Assembly: GCA_006937955.1 (NCBI GenBank)
Contig: SSNP01000066.1
Span: 2,350,295-2,414,294 of the forward strand
Length of the DNA stretch: 64,000 nucleotides
From: Pachypanchax playfairii
Taxonomy: Eukaryota; Chordata; Actinopteri; Cyprinodontiformes; Aplocheilidae
Direction: 5' to 3'
Made by a program: the position numbers and the translations under genes
Shown here: one piece after another, positions 36,723 through 48,597 of the stretch
Numbering within the stretch: position 1 is the first letter of the stretch
Layout of the letters: each line of letters opens with the position of its first letter
Notes under the pieces: model-generated
Told to the model about the DNA's origin: nothing
What the model saw: only the letters and a program-made list of their open reading frames with translations
Databases searched by the model: none

Positions 36723-39357
36723 TTACCATAAGCTAAGTTTAATGAGCCCTTTAGCTTTAGCCAACTTTAGTTAACATGTGAGCTAATGCTAGCTACATTA
36801 GCTGCTGTTGTGTTTTTTGTGAAACAAGCAGTCACTGAAAGCACAGTTATTATGTTTGTTATGGCTGTCCAACCAGAACGTGTGCAGCCCACACAAATGC
36901 AAATTTACCAGTTTGTGATATTTTAACGCAATCGCACTGAAAGCTCACTGACTTCTTCCAATAAGATGTACCTCTTCCTGTCATGGCAATCTGTTGCTCT
37001 GGTCATGTTTGACCATATGTTTGTCGGATGTAGCAACAGTAACTAAGGGGGCAGGGCTCTGCAAAAAGTCATTTGAGGGTATGGATTTCAGATTTGAGTT
37101 CAATTCTAAATTAATACAGACTAAGTTTTATTTATTTGTCACTGGTTATGTGTAGCAAAGACATTGGAAATAAAAGTACTGAGTTAAAAATATATTTATT
37201 ATTATCAGTATCAGTTTTATTAGATAATTTTGAAAAATGATAGTGTGTGTGAAAAAAATATCAGTTAATGACATTTAGACCATTTTATATCACTCCCAAT
37301 AACAGAGGCTTTTTACACAAACCACATCATATACATCATTAATGTTGGTTTCCAGTCTATGTTTGATCTCAAGGTGGTATAAATGACAACACATCACAGT
37401 TGTGTTAGTCCAGACCCCTCTGTGTCATTATTATTTGTAAATATTGAAAGGTTATTTCAGAATTTATAGTGTTGATAACACTGTAAATAATTCAATTCTA
37501 AACAAACAAAAATGTTTTGGATCTAGTTCTAAAAAATATATTTGCACAGTATCTTTTAGGCTGACTTTCTCATTTTGGTTTCTAAACCTCTTAACTGCCT
37601 TTTCTCCTATTTCTTACATCAGTTTATTGTGCAGTCTGTGCTGAGACACTGCATCAGTTACGTTCCAGTGTTCAGGAGTAAACAGCCGAAGGGTGACATA
37701 ACCTTTTATGTAGTGCCAGGCTGTATGTACACAAATAATTGAAGCCCTTGACCCTGTTGAGCAGCACCATGCTGTAAGTACAAACTTGACATTTTGATAC
37801 TGCTTCAGGGCCCCGTCTACCACTTATTTTTATATTTCAATAATCTGTGCCAGCCTGAAAAAGAAGGCGGGGGGCGGCGGCATAGGAAATATGAATGATT
37901 AAGATTGTCAAGCTCAAATAAAGCACTCCATGACAGAGTATAAATCAGGTTTTGTGACATTTTCAAAAAATACTGGCGCACCGTGTAAATAGAAAAGGCT
38001 GGGTTTGCTGAAACCATTCATGCAGTCACAACAAAATGTACAGACCCACCGACTGTTGCCTCAAATTCCACTCATTTATTATTTATAAATTATCCATTTA
38101 TTTATTTCTGTTTTCCTTCTTGATGGTGAATGCTTGTAACCTTTCCAGAGAAACATCCATGGCAGTTTTGAGGTATCTGCTCGCGTAAAAGCTGTCTGTG
38201 TGCAGAGTCACCAGAGGGAACATCACTGATGTTGGATTTGCTGTGGTGAGAGTATACTAACGCAGTAATTGACAGGCAGTTAAGGACTGACAGCTATTGA
38301 CAGTGGTAAAAAGAAGAAGCGCTGTTCTGACTCTTAACGGTGGAAGGATGGTTCTTGTTTTGCCACTGAGGCCCAGTCAGTTCAGTCAATGGTTATCTTC
38401 TTACTCTGCACTACTTATTATTGTCCCAACCCCTCTGCCTGGCTCTTCTCCCTCCCTCTTTTTTAGCTTTTGCAATTTAATCATTGCTGCTGAGATGTTG
38501 TTTGCTGTCACCTCCAGCAAATTTACAACACCATCAATGGCATTTGCATATTGCCTAATATGGATATTTCCAATTGAGGCTGTCCCTCAATTGATGATCT
38601 CTGTTTTTCATGGTTATTTGTTGAGCATTTTGCTATTTTCTCCATCACTGCCACTATGTACAGATAACAGCAATGAAGGTAATTTCTAAACAACCAATTG
38701 ACTCATTTGCTTTCTATCATTATGGTTCTTTCACAACCAGCATTGTTTGGTCTTTTACCAGTGCAAAGCGTGGTAAATCTGTTAACTAACAATCAGTTTT
38801 CAAGCAGTATATTTTTTCTAAATACATACTTTATTAAAATACATTTCTAAACTAATTGAAAGGACATTGGTCAGGTTAACAAAAAGGATCAAATGTGAGT
38901 CAAAAAACAAGAAAATGTGACAAATCAGCTTGTATAATCAGAAGGGCAAACTCTTTGTTAAAAAAATATTAGAAAAAATCTAAATAAATGCATCAATGGA
39001 CCGCACATCTACAACATAGGAAGTCTTGACCTTGCTGATAAATTACAAAACATTATTGGAAATTCAAATAAACTTGTTTGATCCTTAAACACAAAGATAA
39101 TCCAAACCTGGACAACATTGCTGGTACTGTTTCATTCAAGAAAGAAAATTAACTTTAACTGTAAACTCCAAAAAAATTACTAAAATATTACTAAAAATCA
39201 AACATTGCCTATAAATTGTGGTTGTAAAACAATTTATTAAACTGTTCGGGACAGAATTGAGAGTACCCCAAGAAAAAGATAAATAAATAATTCAAACACA
39301 GGGACATGTTAAACTAATGCCTGGTTCTCAAGGCAGATTTTCATTCTGTGACTTGTG
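36723..39357. other. No gene recognised
   Basis: AT-rich sequence. The 131-codon frame at 38297-38689 is hydrophobic but has no motif and is regarded as chance; a small hairpin (AATTGAGG...CCCTCAATT) lies inside it near 38571-38591. Confidence 0.45.
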
Positions 39358-39570
39358 TTAAAGAGGCCATTTCATTCAAATTTCAGGACTGTGTGGTTAT
39401 TTCTTAAGTATTAACCAGTAATATGAAACATTTTATATCTAAAAAACGTCAGGAAACACTTATTAACAGACCTTTCAATCTGTCTGCATTAAAATTTGGG
39501 TGGTTCCGGCTCCTTCCGTCAGGCTGCTTCGACTGCAGCTCGTTCTTATTCATTATTCGAATTTGGTTCA
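39358..39570 (+). mobile_element. TTAA MITE, 'AGAGGCCATTTCAT' family, copy C (truncated)
   Basis: Starts at TTAA (39358-39361) with AGAGGCCATTTCATTC and follows the family through GTCTGCATTAAAATT and CATTATTCGAATTTG, then diverges. The second half and right terminus are missing. Confidence 0.8.
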
Positions 39571-39799
39571 CAGGTGTGTTCTGTAATTACTATCCCAGCT
39601 TTCTTCAAGTTTTTCATTTGCCATATAGCCTGTTAAAAGAGAACAAATATGTTTATGGGTAGTTTGGTATCAGAATAAGTAAAGACCGAAAGATAATAGA
39701 GTCTCAATGTAGATTTTTATGTTTGATGTAAATGCTACAAGACCAGATGGCTAAAGCAAATCTTTTTTAAAAAAAGAATCCATCCAAAACTGTTAAACC

Positions 39800-40245
39800 T
39801 GAACTTACCTCAAGGTACATCACTTTCTTATCACACCATCAGTCATATTTTGTACCATAAGAGACCGAGGACATCTCCACTATTGACTGAAAAACTATCT
39901 CTCTAAAAAACACATGCAAAAAGACAGACTGTAATTCAGCAAAATGCATGTTGACAGGTCAAAAGGTTTCTGAGAGAATTTCAGTTGGATTTATCTAATA
40001 AAACTGAATCTTTTGGCCACTCACATCAGCTCTATGTTTACAGAACAACAAAATGAAACTTGAAATGAACTGCGCTCTATACTTGTTGTGAAGAAGGGAG
40101 GAAACTCAGTTCAGTTTGGGGGCTGTTTTGCTGCACGTGGCATGTGGTGTTTCCAATCTGTTCAGTGTCCCATTACATTTCAAAACTATCAAGGAATTCT
40201 GGATCAAAATGTTCTGGCCAGTGTCATAAAATTTTCAACCATTCT
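39800..40245 (+). pseudogene. Tc1-like transposase relic
   Basis: Matches parts of the relic at 15100-15930 (CATCACTTTCTTATCACACC against the 15390 region). From 40088 it reads GGNSVQFGGCFAARG, then YQGILDQNVLASV. These correspond to the Tc1 segment around 'GGGSVMFWGCFAASG' and 'ILDQNVLASV' between the first and second catalytic acids. Similarity ends at about 40245, where LINE sequence begins in the same open frame. Confidence 0.75.
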
Positions 40246-40264
40246 TAAAGGCATCCAAATTCAA

Positions 40265-40800
40265 TGGTTTCTAATTATCAACCAATTTTAAATCTACCAT
40301 TCTTAGGAAAATATTGAAAACCGATTAGAATCAGATAATAATTACCTTCAGCCCAACAGTGTGTTTGATATTTGTCAGTCAGGTTTTTGCTGTTATCTAT
40401 CATACTAGAGAAACTAGTACAGAAAAGTTGGAATTAACATTAATATTTAACACCAATAAAAAAAAAGAGAGAAAAAAACCACATATGTCTTTGTTTATTT
40501 TGACCTTAATGTTGCTTTAGATCATAACATCATGACATTGGATAGATTAGAAAACTCAGCTGGTTTCTCTGGGCCTATTCTTGACTGATTTTGAACGTAT
40601 GTCAAAGACAGATAATCATTTGTGGTCACTGAAAATTTTCATTCCCACACAGTGAATGGTGACTGTGGAGTACCTCAAGGGTCCATTCTTGGTCCAATCT
40701 TATTAAATTTTTATACGCTTTCTCTTGCTCAAGTTATTCAGAAACATCATAATTGCAAATTATGTATATCATAATTTTCTTTATATTTTAATGAAACTGC
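40265..40800 (+). pseudogene. L2-clade LINE reverse-transcriptase relic
   Basis: The sequence encodes NYQPILNLPFLGKILK at about 40275-40320, then DLNVALDHNIM near 40503 (the catalytic 'LDLSAAFDTVDH' region, first Asp-bearing motif), then GDCGVPQGSILGP near 40660-40700, the signature of fingers/palm motifs in L2/CR1/Rex-type LINEs. The YADD box region after 40740 is decayed. Stops and small indels show a dead copy. The LINE 3' end is not adjacent. Confidence 0.82.
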
Positions 40801-41075
40801 TCCTCTACACTTAATAATGGTTTTCTGAGTTTATTCAGATATTCTATTAGGTCATGAATGTGCTCTGTGTGGAATTTTTTCAAATGAATACACAGGTACA
40901 GTATGTGTTATTAGTTACTCATATTTTGTTGTTTTTATTCTAGACACGAGAACAGGGATCTAGTCTTGAGCAGATTAAACCTGTCTGTGTTATAATGCAT
41001 TAGTGATTAAAATTGTATTTTATCCTGTAGATATTATTTTTAAAGGATGCTCATTTGTAAGCTGGACTATTTATA

Positions 41076-41335
41076 GGGGGCTGCATGGTTGCGCAGTTGG
41101 TAGAGCTGTTGCCTTGCAACGAGAAGGTCCTGGGTTCAAATCTGGGCCTTTCTGCATGGAGTTTGCATGTTCTCCCTGTGCATGCCTGGGTTTAATTGGC
41201 AACTCTAAATTGTCTATACATGGACTGGCGACCTGTTCAGGGTGTCCCCCGCCTCTCGCCCCAAAGACTGCTGGAGATCGGCACTGGCTTCCTGCGACCC
41301 TGAACAGGAAGAAGCAGGTTTTGAAAATGGATAGA
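41076..41335 (+). mobile_element. tRNA-derived SINE with 13-bp target duplication
   Basis: The body is flanked by TGGACTATTTATA at 41063-41075 and 41336-41348, an exact 13-bp duplication as left by LINE-type retrotransposition. The head has a box A-like GCGCAGTTGGTAGAGC and a box B-like GGGTTCAAATCTG; the body has CATGGAGTTTGCATGTTCTC, and the end has CCTGCGACCCTGAACAGGA and a GGATAGA tail. It is the best-preserved member of its family here. Confidence 0.9.
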
Positions 41336-41348
41336 TGGACTATTTATA

Positions 41349-42309
41349 CAACAGGTCTGTGGGTGACTCCTGGTCCTTTGTGGCATCCTGGTGCCCATGG
41401 GCACCATGTTGGTGATTCCTGAAGTATAGAATTTGAAAAAAAACTGTCAAACTAGTATAAATTGTGCAACACAGCTTGAAAACATATCTGATCATTTTTC
41501 AAGTGCTAATCTATTGTTTTACTTTATTTGTTTATGTTGTACATTTATACATCTTTCTTAAATTTTATTTTTGCAAATGTTAACAAACTGACTTCTTTTG
41601 TCCCTAAACTACGTTCAGTCAGAAACATATAGCCCCAACACTGAAGAATCTCTTCCAACATGTCTCTCCTCCTGTTGTCCTTAGCTGCATGTTGTTTTGA
41701 TACACAGCTGCCATCTGTGTGAAATATTAATGCAGTGGGCTGATTTGGGGTGTCGAGCAGTGTCACTCATTTGGCTTTTAATCATGCAGCAGCTTGAGAA
41801 AAAAAGAAAGGAAAATAACTTCCCTTCCTGGGTGGCTGTCAAAGTCTTCCCAAAGTCATCTGGCACGTAGGGCGTCATGCCTGTCACCTGTCTCTCCTAT
41901 CATTGACAGCTGCATTTTTGGCTCATCTTCAAGTGGCTGAGCGCTTTTACGTCTAGCCCCTCTTTCAGCCAACACAAGGACGCCACTCATAAAAATTTAA
42001 ATAAAAACCCATCTCATTCCATATCCTCCCATAGGCCTTCTTTTGTGAAAAGGACAAATTAATAGGCTGTTAAATATTTCATTCAATCTCAGTTAGAGGA
42101 ATTCTACATTTTTTGAGGGGGGGGCAATATTTTACAGATGACAATAATGGTGAATTTATACACATACGCATGTACATACATTATATATATTATATATAAT
42201 GTATGTTTACATATACACACACTTTGTGCATAAGTTGTTCCATAGACTTAACAGTTGGGCATCATTTTATACAATAGACTACAGTTCAAAAATTTGGACA
42301 CATTCTAAT
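41349..42309. other. No gene recognised; AT palindrome
   Basis: AT-rich sequence. ACATACATTATATATA at about 42174-42189 and TATATATAATGTATGT to about 42206 form an AT-rich inverted repeat. Confidence 0.6.
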
Positions 42310-42892
42310 TACTGGTACTGTATACTTTTTGTCAGATACGAGCATCGGTTGAGTTCTCGAGCGCACAGATCAAGAGAGACAAAGGAACCAAAATGATGAT
42401 AAATACATGATCTGGGGAGAGAAGCACCTGAAGGCTCCCAGCGTTGAAGGTCTGAGTATGGGTGTGGTACTTGCAGAAATCGCGGAGCAGGCAGAAGCCA
42501 AGCAGCAGTCTGAAAATGGGTTGAAGTCAGGTAATCCAAAAATTGAGGTAAACAGATCTGACAGGGTGCAAGCAGAGATGTGGTCATAAAAGCCCCAGGC
42601 TTGAAACTCTCCAAAAAATTGGTTTAAGATCTAGTAATGGGCAGGCAGAGACATTGTCAGGAAACGGTCCAGGTTTCAGGACACTCAGGTAATCCAGAAA
42701 ATCAGACTTATCAGACAAGGACAGGAACTGGTGCAGAATCATGGAGCAATTCAGTTCACTTTCCATGAGTTAGTGAAAAATAGTGGATTAAATGCGGAGA
42801 CAGGCAGGTGCAGGGGGTGAATGTGATTAGGGACTGCAGTTGAACGATACACAGATAACCAGGTGACATGGATCGAGATGATACGTGACAGT
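42310..42892 (-). mobile_element. LTR-like sequence, probably a solo LTR
   Basis: On the minus strand the sequence starts TGTCACGTATCATC and contains repeated phrases such as TTTTCTGGATTACCTGAG and GATCTTAAACCA, typical of fish Gypsy/ERV LTR 3' halves. The end towards 42310 is not sharply defined, and no target duplication was found. Confidence 0.55.
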
Positions 42893-43038
42893 TTTTATTT
42901 ATTTGTTTGTTTATTAAACAGATAAGGAGGGAAACAAAACTTTTCTAGTAATCACATTAAATATTTGAGTTAGACAAGAACATATACACAAAGAAAAAAA
43001 TCACTACTCTCACACTTTGTTTGGGGGTAAGGAGGTAA

Positions 43039-43870
43039 TAGGGTTGCCAACTCCCTGTAAAAAAAATAAGGAACACCCCCCACACACATGCACACTACCC
43101 CCCCACACATCCACATCAACCCACTCGGTGTTTTTTTTCCCCCAACTCAGGATGTTTAATCAACTTAAATTTAATGCATGTGTAAAACAAATGCACATAA
43201 AACAATTATTCCACAATTTATTCAGTGGAAAAAAAAAATTCAAAATCTTACTTACCATATCTGCCTCCGGAGTTGCCTGATGGACAACAAATCTGTCAAG
43301 GCTTCCTTTTGTTTGAGTGACCCTTGTTTGCTGAACGTGTCCCCCACCAGATCCATGCTGCCTTACATCGGATATCCCTCCATGAGCTACTGAAAAAACT
43401 CGGCGGCAAACAGTGCAGTTCGCCTTAAAGATGTTGTCGTGCACTTTCGCCAACCACGTGTGGTCTTTTTCCCACTCTTGTCTGTAATTTTGTAATCGTC
43501 TTTTCTTCTTTTTTGTCGTAGCATTACTGCTTGTGGGAGCCTCATTGTCGTCAAAAACTGCTCGGAGTCTAAGCCGGCAACATCCATGTGCTGCTTTGTT
43601 GACGCTGTCCTGTGTTTCCGGTAACAGTGGCCCACCTTGACCAATGAGCTGATACGACACGTTTATTGATCCACCCCCTTCGAGTGTATTGTTAGCTCAT
43701 TGGTGACCAAAACGAAAAAAAAAGAAAAAGAAGAAACAGAGTGACAAGATTGCCGTCCATTTACATGACATTGATTTATTTTGTGAGGAATATTTAATTC
43801 TCTCGAAAATACGGAACAAATAGCGTTCCTTATCAGTTCAATACGGACCGTGTAAGTGTCACATTTACAA
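43039..43870 (-). mobile_element. hAT-like element with transposase first exon
   Basis: The left edge (TAGGGTTGCCAACTCCCTGT) resembles hAT termini that begin CAGGGTTGCCAACT. Subterminal blocks ATAAGGAACACC (43069) and GCGTTCCTTATC (43823) are inverted relative to each other. The right terminus is not recognisable. It carries a minus-strand BED-type exon (43256-43660). Confidence 0.65.
43256..43660 (-). pseudogene. hAT transposase N-terminal exon with BED-type zinc finger
   Basis: The minus strand encodes a basic stretch (KKKKRRLQNYRQEWEKDHTW) followed by a zinc finger: ANCTVCRRVFSVAHGG, then SDVRQHGSGGGHVQQT, i.e. CX2C with a pair of histidines, as in BED fingers of hAT transposases and ZBED-like proteins. 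The frame continues through SLDRFVVHQATPEADM and meets GTAAGT at 43255-43250, a strong splice donor, so this is a single 5' exon. There is no ATG at the head of this frame; an overlapping frame with MDVAGLDSEQFL hints at an upstream indel. The catalytic exons are absent. Confidence 0.68.
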
Positions 43871-44609
43871 GTGTTGCACCCACTGACATTATGGTCGATT
43901 TGTCAAATTACTTCTGCTTTCTTTTCTGCCTGAAGTTTGATTGATTGATTAATTGATTGATGACGTTTATTTGATATGGACATAGCAATTACATTGGACG
44001 AACCAGATGCATTGTTTCCGTGTGTTAGCACTAGAGCTAATTTGCAACACTTGTCCATAAGCATCTTTTCTAAAAATAAAACAAATTTACATAAAATACA
44101 AACAAATCAACAGTTAATCGAAGAACAGATTAAAAAATTAGAAACAATATTTCAATTTAAGAAACATTTAACTAAAATGGTAATCAGTCTTTTTTTAAGT
44201 ATCACTTACTTTTTCTGTAGCTACCCTAATAACATGTCCTCTCCTCATCACAGTTACTATCCACATGGACACCTTGACTGTCCCGGTGATGAGAGGAGAC
44301 CCACTACTCTGTTGCTTAGTAAAAAAACTTTTGAATACATATGTGTTCTAGTCACGCATTCGAGTCCTGCCAAAACACAAATATTACAGTGCATGAGTTC
44401 AGGGTGTGGTTTTGTCAAGACCTTAAACTTTAACTTCTCACCATATATAATTTATCTTGATACCTAATACTAATCTTAAACATCTGGTCAAGACCAAAAT
44501 GCTCAACAAGCAGGTATTCAACACTTCTACATACCAACGCTCCATCATCACCTTAGCCATGACCAATAAAGAACAGGAAGTCCCAGGATTAATCTTGGAT
44601 GTTTTCTCT
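43871..44609. other. No feature recognised
   Basis: AT-rich sequence; a 163-codon frame at 43976-44467 has no motif. An imperfect inverted repeat (CCTCTCCTCATCAC near 44238, GTGATGAGAGGAG near 44286) lies within it. Confidence 0.5.
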
Positions 44610-44850
44610 GACTTGATTACCTCCACCGGGAGGTTGTGTTTTTATTGGGGTTTGTTTATCTGTCTTTTAACAAGATAACTCAAAAACTTCTGGATGGATT
44701 TTGATAAAATTTTCAGTATAGGTCGGAATTCGTACAAGGACCAATTGATTAGATTTTGGTGGTGATCTGAATCACTGTCTGGGATTTGGATGACATTTGT
44801 TCCTGGATCCAGACAGTGATCCGGATCGCCACCAAAATTAGTCAAGCAAT
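44610..44850. repeat. Widespread vertebrate 'AGATAACTCAAAAACTTCTG' repeat
   Basis: CCACCGGGAGGTTGTGTTTT, AAGATAACTCAAAAACTTCT, GATTTTGGTGGTGATCTGAA and CCAGACAGTGATCCGGATC are the landmarks of a MITE-like repeat found in many fish genomes. Its transposon superfamily is not evident here. Confidence 0.65.
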
Positions 44851-45539
44851 AAATCCTAAAAAATAAAAAGTGAAGAAAATGTGTTGATTACTCAAAATAA
44901 CGGATGGACCAAACGATAAATGTCATTATAGTGAAAGAATCATAACTCATGTTTTTTGTATCTTTGCTTGTTTTATATATAACATATCAACCCCCCATGG
45001 CCCATTACCTGGATTTTTTAATAATGGCATATAATTAATATTTATGGTGTAGCTGCTCTCTACATACTTTTCTTGAGAAAAAATAAATACGTCTAAAACA
45101 GAGTTGTTGTTAATTAAGACGAATGCATTAATTATTAAAGACACAAACATGTCAGGCAAGCATAACTAATTATTCTAGCGTGTTAACAGTTGTTTAATGT
45201 GAGCAGCAGCTGAATTATTTAGAGCACAAATGCCATATTTGGATTGTTTGAAGTGCGGTGTGGTAAATGCATGAAGAAAGTTGCAGTAAGGATCTCTGAA
45301 AAACTAGAACATAAAAAGCAATAAAAAATTGCATACACAAAAAAAAAATGGGTAGCTGGAGGGAGGGGAGGGGTGGGCATACAGTTACGGCCTTCCCAAC
45401 TGTAATTACTCATTATAGGTGAATGTGAACAGGATGACAAGGTAGAAAGAAGCATGGGTTTGAATTTGTTGCAGAACAAAGACAGTCAGGTTTTAGCCAA
45501 AGCAATGTAGAAGATCCATGTGTGTTTGTTCAATAGATG

Positions 45540-45574
<35 letters not shown>

Positions 45575-47164
45575 TTCTTGTACTGGAGGAAAATATGTCA
45601 GTGTTTGAAGGTAACTAGATGTGACAGCAGACAATTTATCTAGTTATGTCTTAATTGTCACCTGATGTTCATGCAACCTGGAACACTTAAAATAAATAAA
45701 TAAATTATAGTGTGATACAAGCATAAAGTGAAAGAAAAACAAACTGGATTTGAATTTCATCTGAAATAAAACCCATAATGATCTGGATGTGGAAAATTAT
45801 GTGTTATAACCAAGCAGAAAGTGTCTCTCTTTCCATATGATGCCAAAGACCCTGGACTAAAGAATCGATTACTTTATTCATCCATTGCACAACATAAATA
45901 TTCTAACACAATAAACATGACAGATGCTAACATTTTAACACATTTACGTACATACCAGAAGCTGCAGAACTACCAAGGGCTGTGAAAGAAATTAGAGCGG
46001 TTTTGTGTTTACAAGTGAAATGATTCGCAAAAAATTTGCATTGTCTTACAAACACGACATGCATTCATTAACATTACTAGTGAGTGTAGTGCCATGTAGT
46101 GATGTAGTGTATACGGATCATAATTCCTGGTTTCTGCAGTAATTTTGATGCTTCATAAAAAGTAGATTAGGTACAAATTTTATGACAATTAAGGTGATTT
46201 TTTAAAAGATTTTCATCCTAAAAAAGCCATTCCTATACTGGCAGGATGAATTGGCATTTTTAGTGGTGAAAAAATACAAATAAATACAATACTACTTGTT
46301 GTCTTGCTTATATACAGTAAAAAGAACATACACACTCATTAGACCTTCTGTTCAGACCTTCTTCTTATGATTTATAAGCTGATTCTGACCTGTGGGCACA
46401 TGACAGTTACTTTCATTTTATTCTATATACTTTCACCCTTGTCACCAAGGTCACTGTTGAGCAAATCTCTCTCAAAGTTTTTTCAGCACCCTTCTCTTTT
46501 GCCCTCCCTTCATCCCTCTGTCCCTCCCACCTCTTTGGCCTGATGGTCTCATGAATCATTCCGTCTTCCCCATCGAACTGCCTAACGCCTCTTTCCCACC
46601 TCAGCCAGCCCAACTTTCCCCATCTTTCTTCATTCCCGCTAACAATTTAGTAATGAAATATTGATTTTTAGTTAGATTCAAATGGATGTTATTAACTTTG
46701 CATTGATAAATTGTTCTCTTTTCCTTTTTGTCTCTACCTGTCTGTGTTTTTGAATAGAGTGCTGGTAGTAACACCTGGTTCACAATAAAGCCTGAGGCCT
46801 AATTCACAACATGACCTACAATGCTCCTTTTAGAGGCCATTCCTTGTTTACCTTCAATAGATACTTATTATTTTGCCCAGCCAGACGCTGAATGTTAAAT
46901 GCTGTAAGAGTAATCCCTTATACTGTACTTATTACCAACCTTGTTCAATGGGAGTGGATTATAAATTGCATCAGAGTTTATTCAGACTTGTTATATAATG
47001 CTGTAAAAAGGTAAATCTAAAGTTCTACTTTCATAATAAATCTTGCTTGACATTGCAGCATCATTAGTATCTCAAGGGAAACATAATCACCATATCAGTA
47101 TACAATGTTCTGAAATGGTAAGGCCTGACCCTTTGCAATAATTATACTTTAATTTATTTACTGC
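44851..47164. other. No gene recognised; (TG)n microsatellite
   Basis: AT-rich sequence with a (GT)n run at about 45542-45573. No other feature was found. Confidence 0.55.
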
Positions 47165-47330
47165 TCCAATAAAAAAAAAAATAGTTGGGATGCTGTATAA
47201 AGTGTAAATAAAAACAAAATGCAATGTCTAGCAAATCTCATAAATTCATATTTTATTTCCAATAATAATCTACATATCAGATATTAAAACTTGACTTAAT
47301 GTTAACTTTAACAACATATAGCAGATTAAA
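47165..47330. mobile_element. DNA-transposon remnant
   Basis: GGGATGCTGTATAAAGTGTA, then AAAACAAAATGCAATG and CAAATCTCATAAATTCATAT, follow the terminal region of a fish repeat family I recall but cannot name. Only one end is present. Confidence 0.45.
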
Positions 47331-47627
47331 GCTATGATATTTTACAATTTCATGGTACGTATCAGCTCATTTTGATTTGGATGGCAGCAACACAACTTAA
47401 AAATTCAAAATATGTGGAAAATGAGGAGGCTAGTGGCTGGAGTTTTAGAAACAAGCTGTTGTCCCTCTTGTCTGAGGCAAGACTTTAGTGGCTCAACAGT
47501 TTAGGCCCTTTGTTGCTGAATTTTCTGTTTCATGATGTTTCATGAGATGTTCTAGAATAGCACTTACACATGGCGGCAGCTTGTTGGAGTATCTCTGTGA
47601 CATCACTAGTAACTTTTATATATTTTT

Positions 47628-47684
47628 TTACTGGTCCAACCCAGTACTAGCAAGGTGTACCTAATAAAGTGGCCAGTGAGTGTA
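47628..47684 (+). mobile_element. Terminus of the Tc1-like family of 58352-59561
   Basis: GGTCCAACCCAGTACTAGCA followed by AGGTGTACCTAATAAAGTGG, then CCAGTGAGTG and TA. It is the reverse complement of the left end of the 58352 element (TACACTCACCGGCC...GTTGGACC). Only about 55 bases of this copy were identified; the sequence to its left (47390-47625) may be the body of a non-autonomous derivative. Confidence 0.8.
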
Positions 47685-48502
47685 TGTTTGCACATACATA
47701 TGTATGTGTGTGTGTTTGCTTGCTACATTGTACAGCTTAAAGCACAAACAATGTCTCACACATCCCACCCCCATCCTATTCCAGTATTACAGCTATTTGA
47801 CACAAGATGGACGCAGTGAGTTGGGAAAGCCCAGGGGATACAACCAGGGTTGGATAAGAGAATGCTGTTACTGAGAGAATGATTTACATTTTTCTATGTG
47901 CAATTTCACTGACAATGACACAATTTCCTGTTCTGTTTGGTGAGTTTTGACTGCAAATCCAGGACAGAAATGTAATCTTTTGGGCTCTCAGCATGTGCAT
48001 GTTCCACACAAAAATGTTGAACTCTGTTTGGGTAATCTTTTATTCCATGGATGGGTTTGAGTCAATGAAACAGCGGTCTTCTTTTAAACAGACTGTTTAA
48101 TATTCTCTTGTCCTAGCTTGAAGCATCCCTCTATCCCACACACACTCAAAAGTACACAAATAAAAACACTGATAACTTTTACAACAAGAATTTAAATCAC
48201 AGCATAAACCACTTAAATGAAGTAAATCTCACAGCCAAATGCACGTTTTCACTAAGACATCTTTAGAAAGTAAAATACTACAAAACGGTGGTGCTTAGCG
48301 TCTTGCTTCAGACCCTTAAAGCTCGGGGTGTGTGTGTTTAATCTGAAGAGGCAACACGGACACACCGGGAAGGTCCTGGTGTAACATTGTTACGTCACTA
48401 TGTTACAGTCAGTCGATTTCCAGGAGAGAGTGGAGCAGCTGCTCAGAGTGCAGGATTCAGGAGGATTACTGAGAAATGTGTGTATTAAGCCAAAAACCAC
48501 TC
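47685..48502. other. No feature recognised
   Basis: AT-rich sequence, becoming more GC-rich from about 48290 (TACGTCACTATGTTAC near 48391). No gene or repeat was identified. Confidence 0.5.
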
Positions 48503-48522
48503 TGGGCAACTACAGTTGCCCA

Positions 48523-48596
48523 TGGGGCAAAACGTAGCTACTGATACACATTGGCAACTAGTTGCCAATGTGTATCAGTAGCTACGTTTTGCCCCA
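48523..48596. repeat. 74-bp perfect palindrome without spacer
   Basis: Left arm 48523-48559 and right arm 48560-48596 are exact reverse complements over 37 bases, meeting at GGCAACT|AGTTGCC. I checked every base pair. The palindrome touches the MITE at 48598, and its right arm shares CAGTAGCTACGTTT with that MITE's start. A weaker palindrome, GGGCAACTACAGTTGCCC (48504-48521), lies just to the left. Confidence 0.95.
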
Positions 48597-48597
48597 G

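Noticed and set aside
38297..38689. 131-codon hydrophobic open frame
   Set aside because: No motif, no splice or repeat context; a run this long is expected by chance in 64 kb read in six frames.
43976..44467. 163-codon open frame
   Set aside because: Composition-driven, no conserved motif seen.
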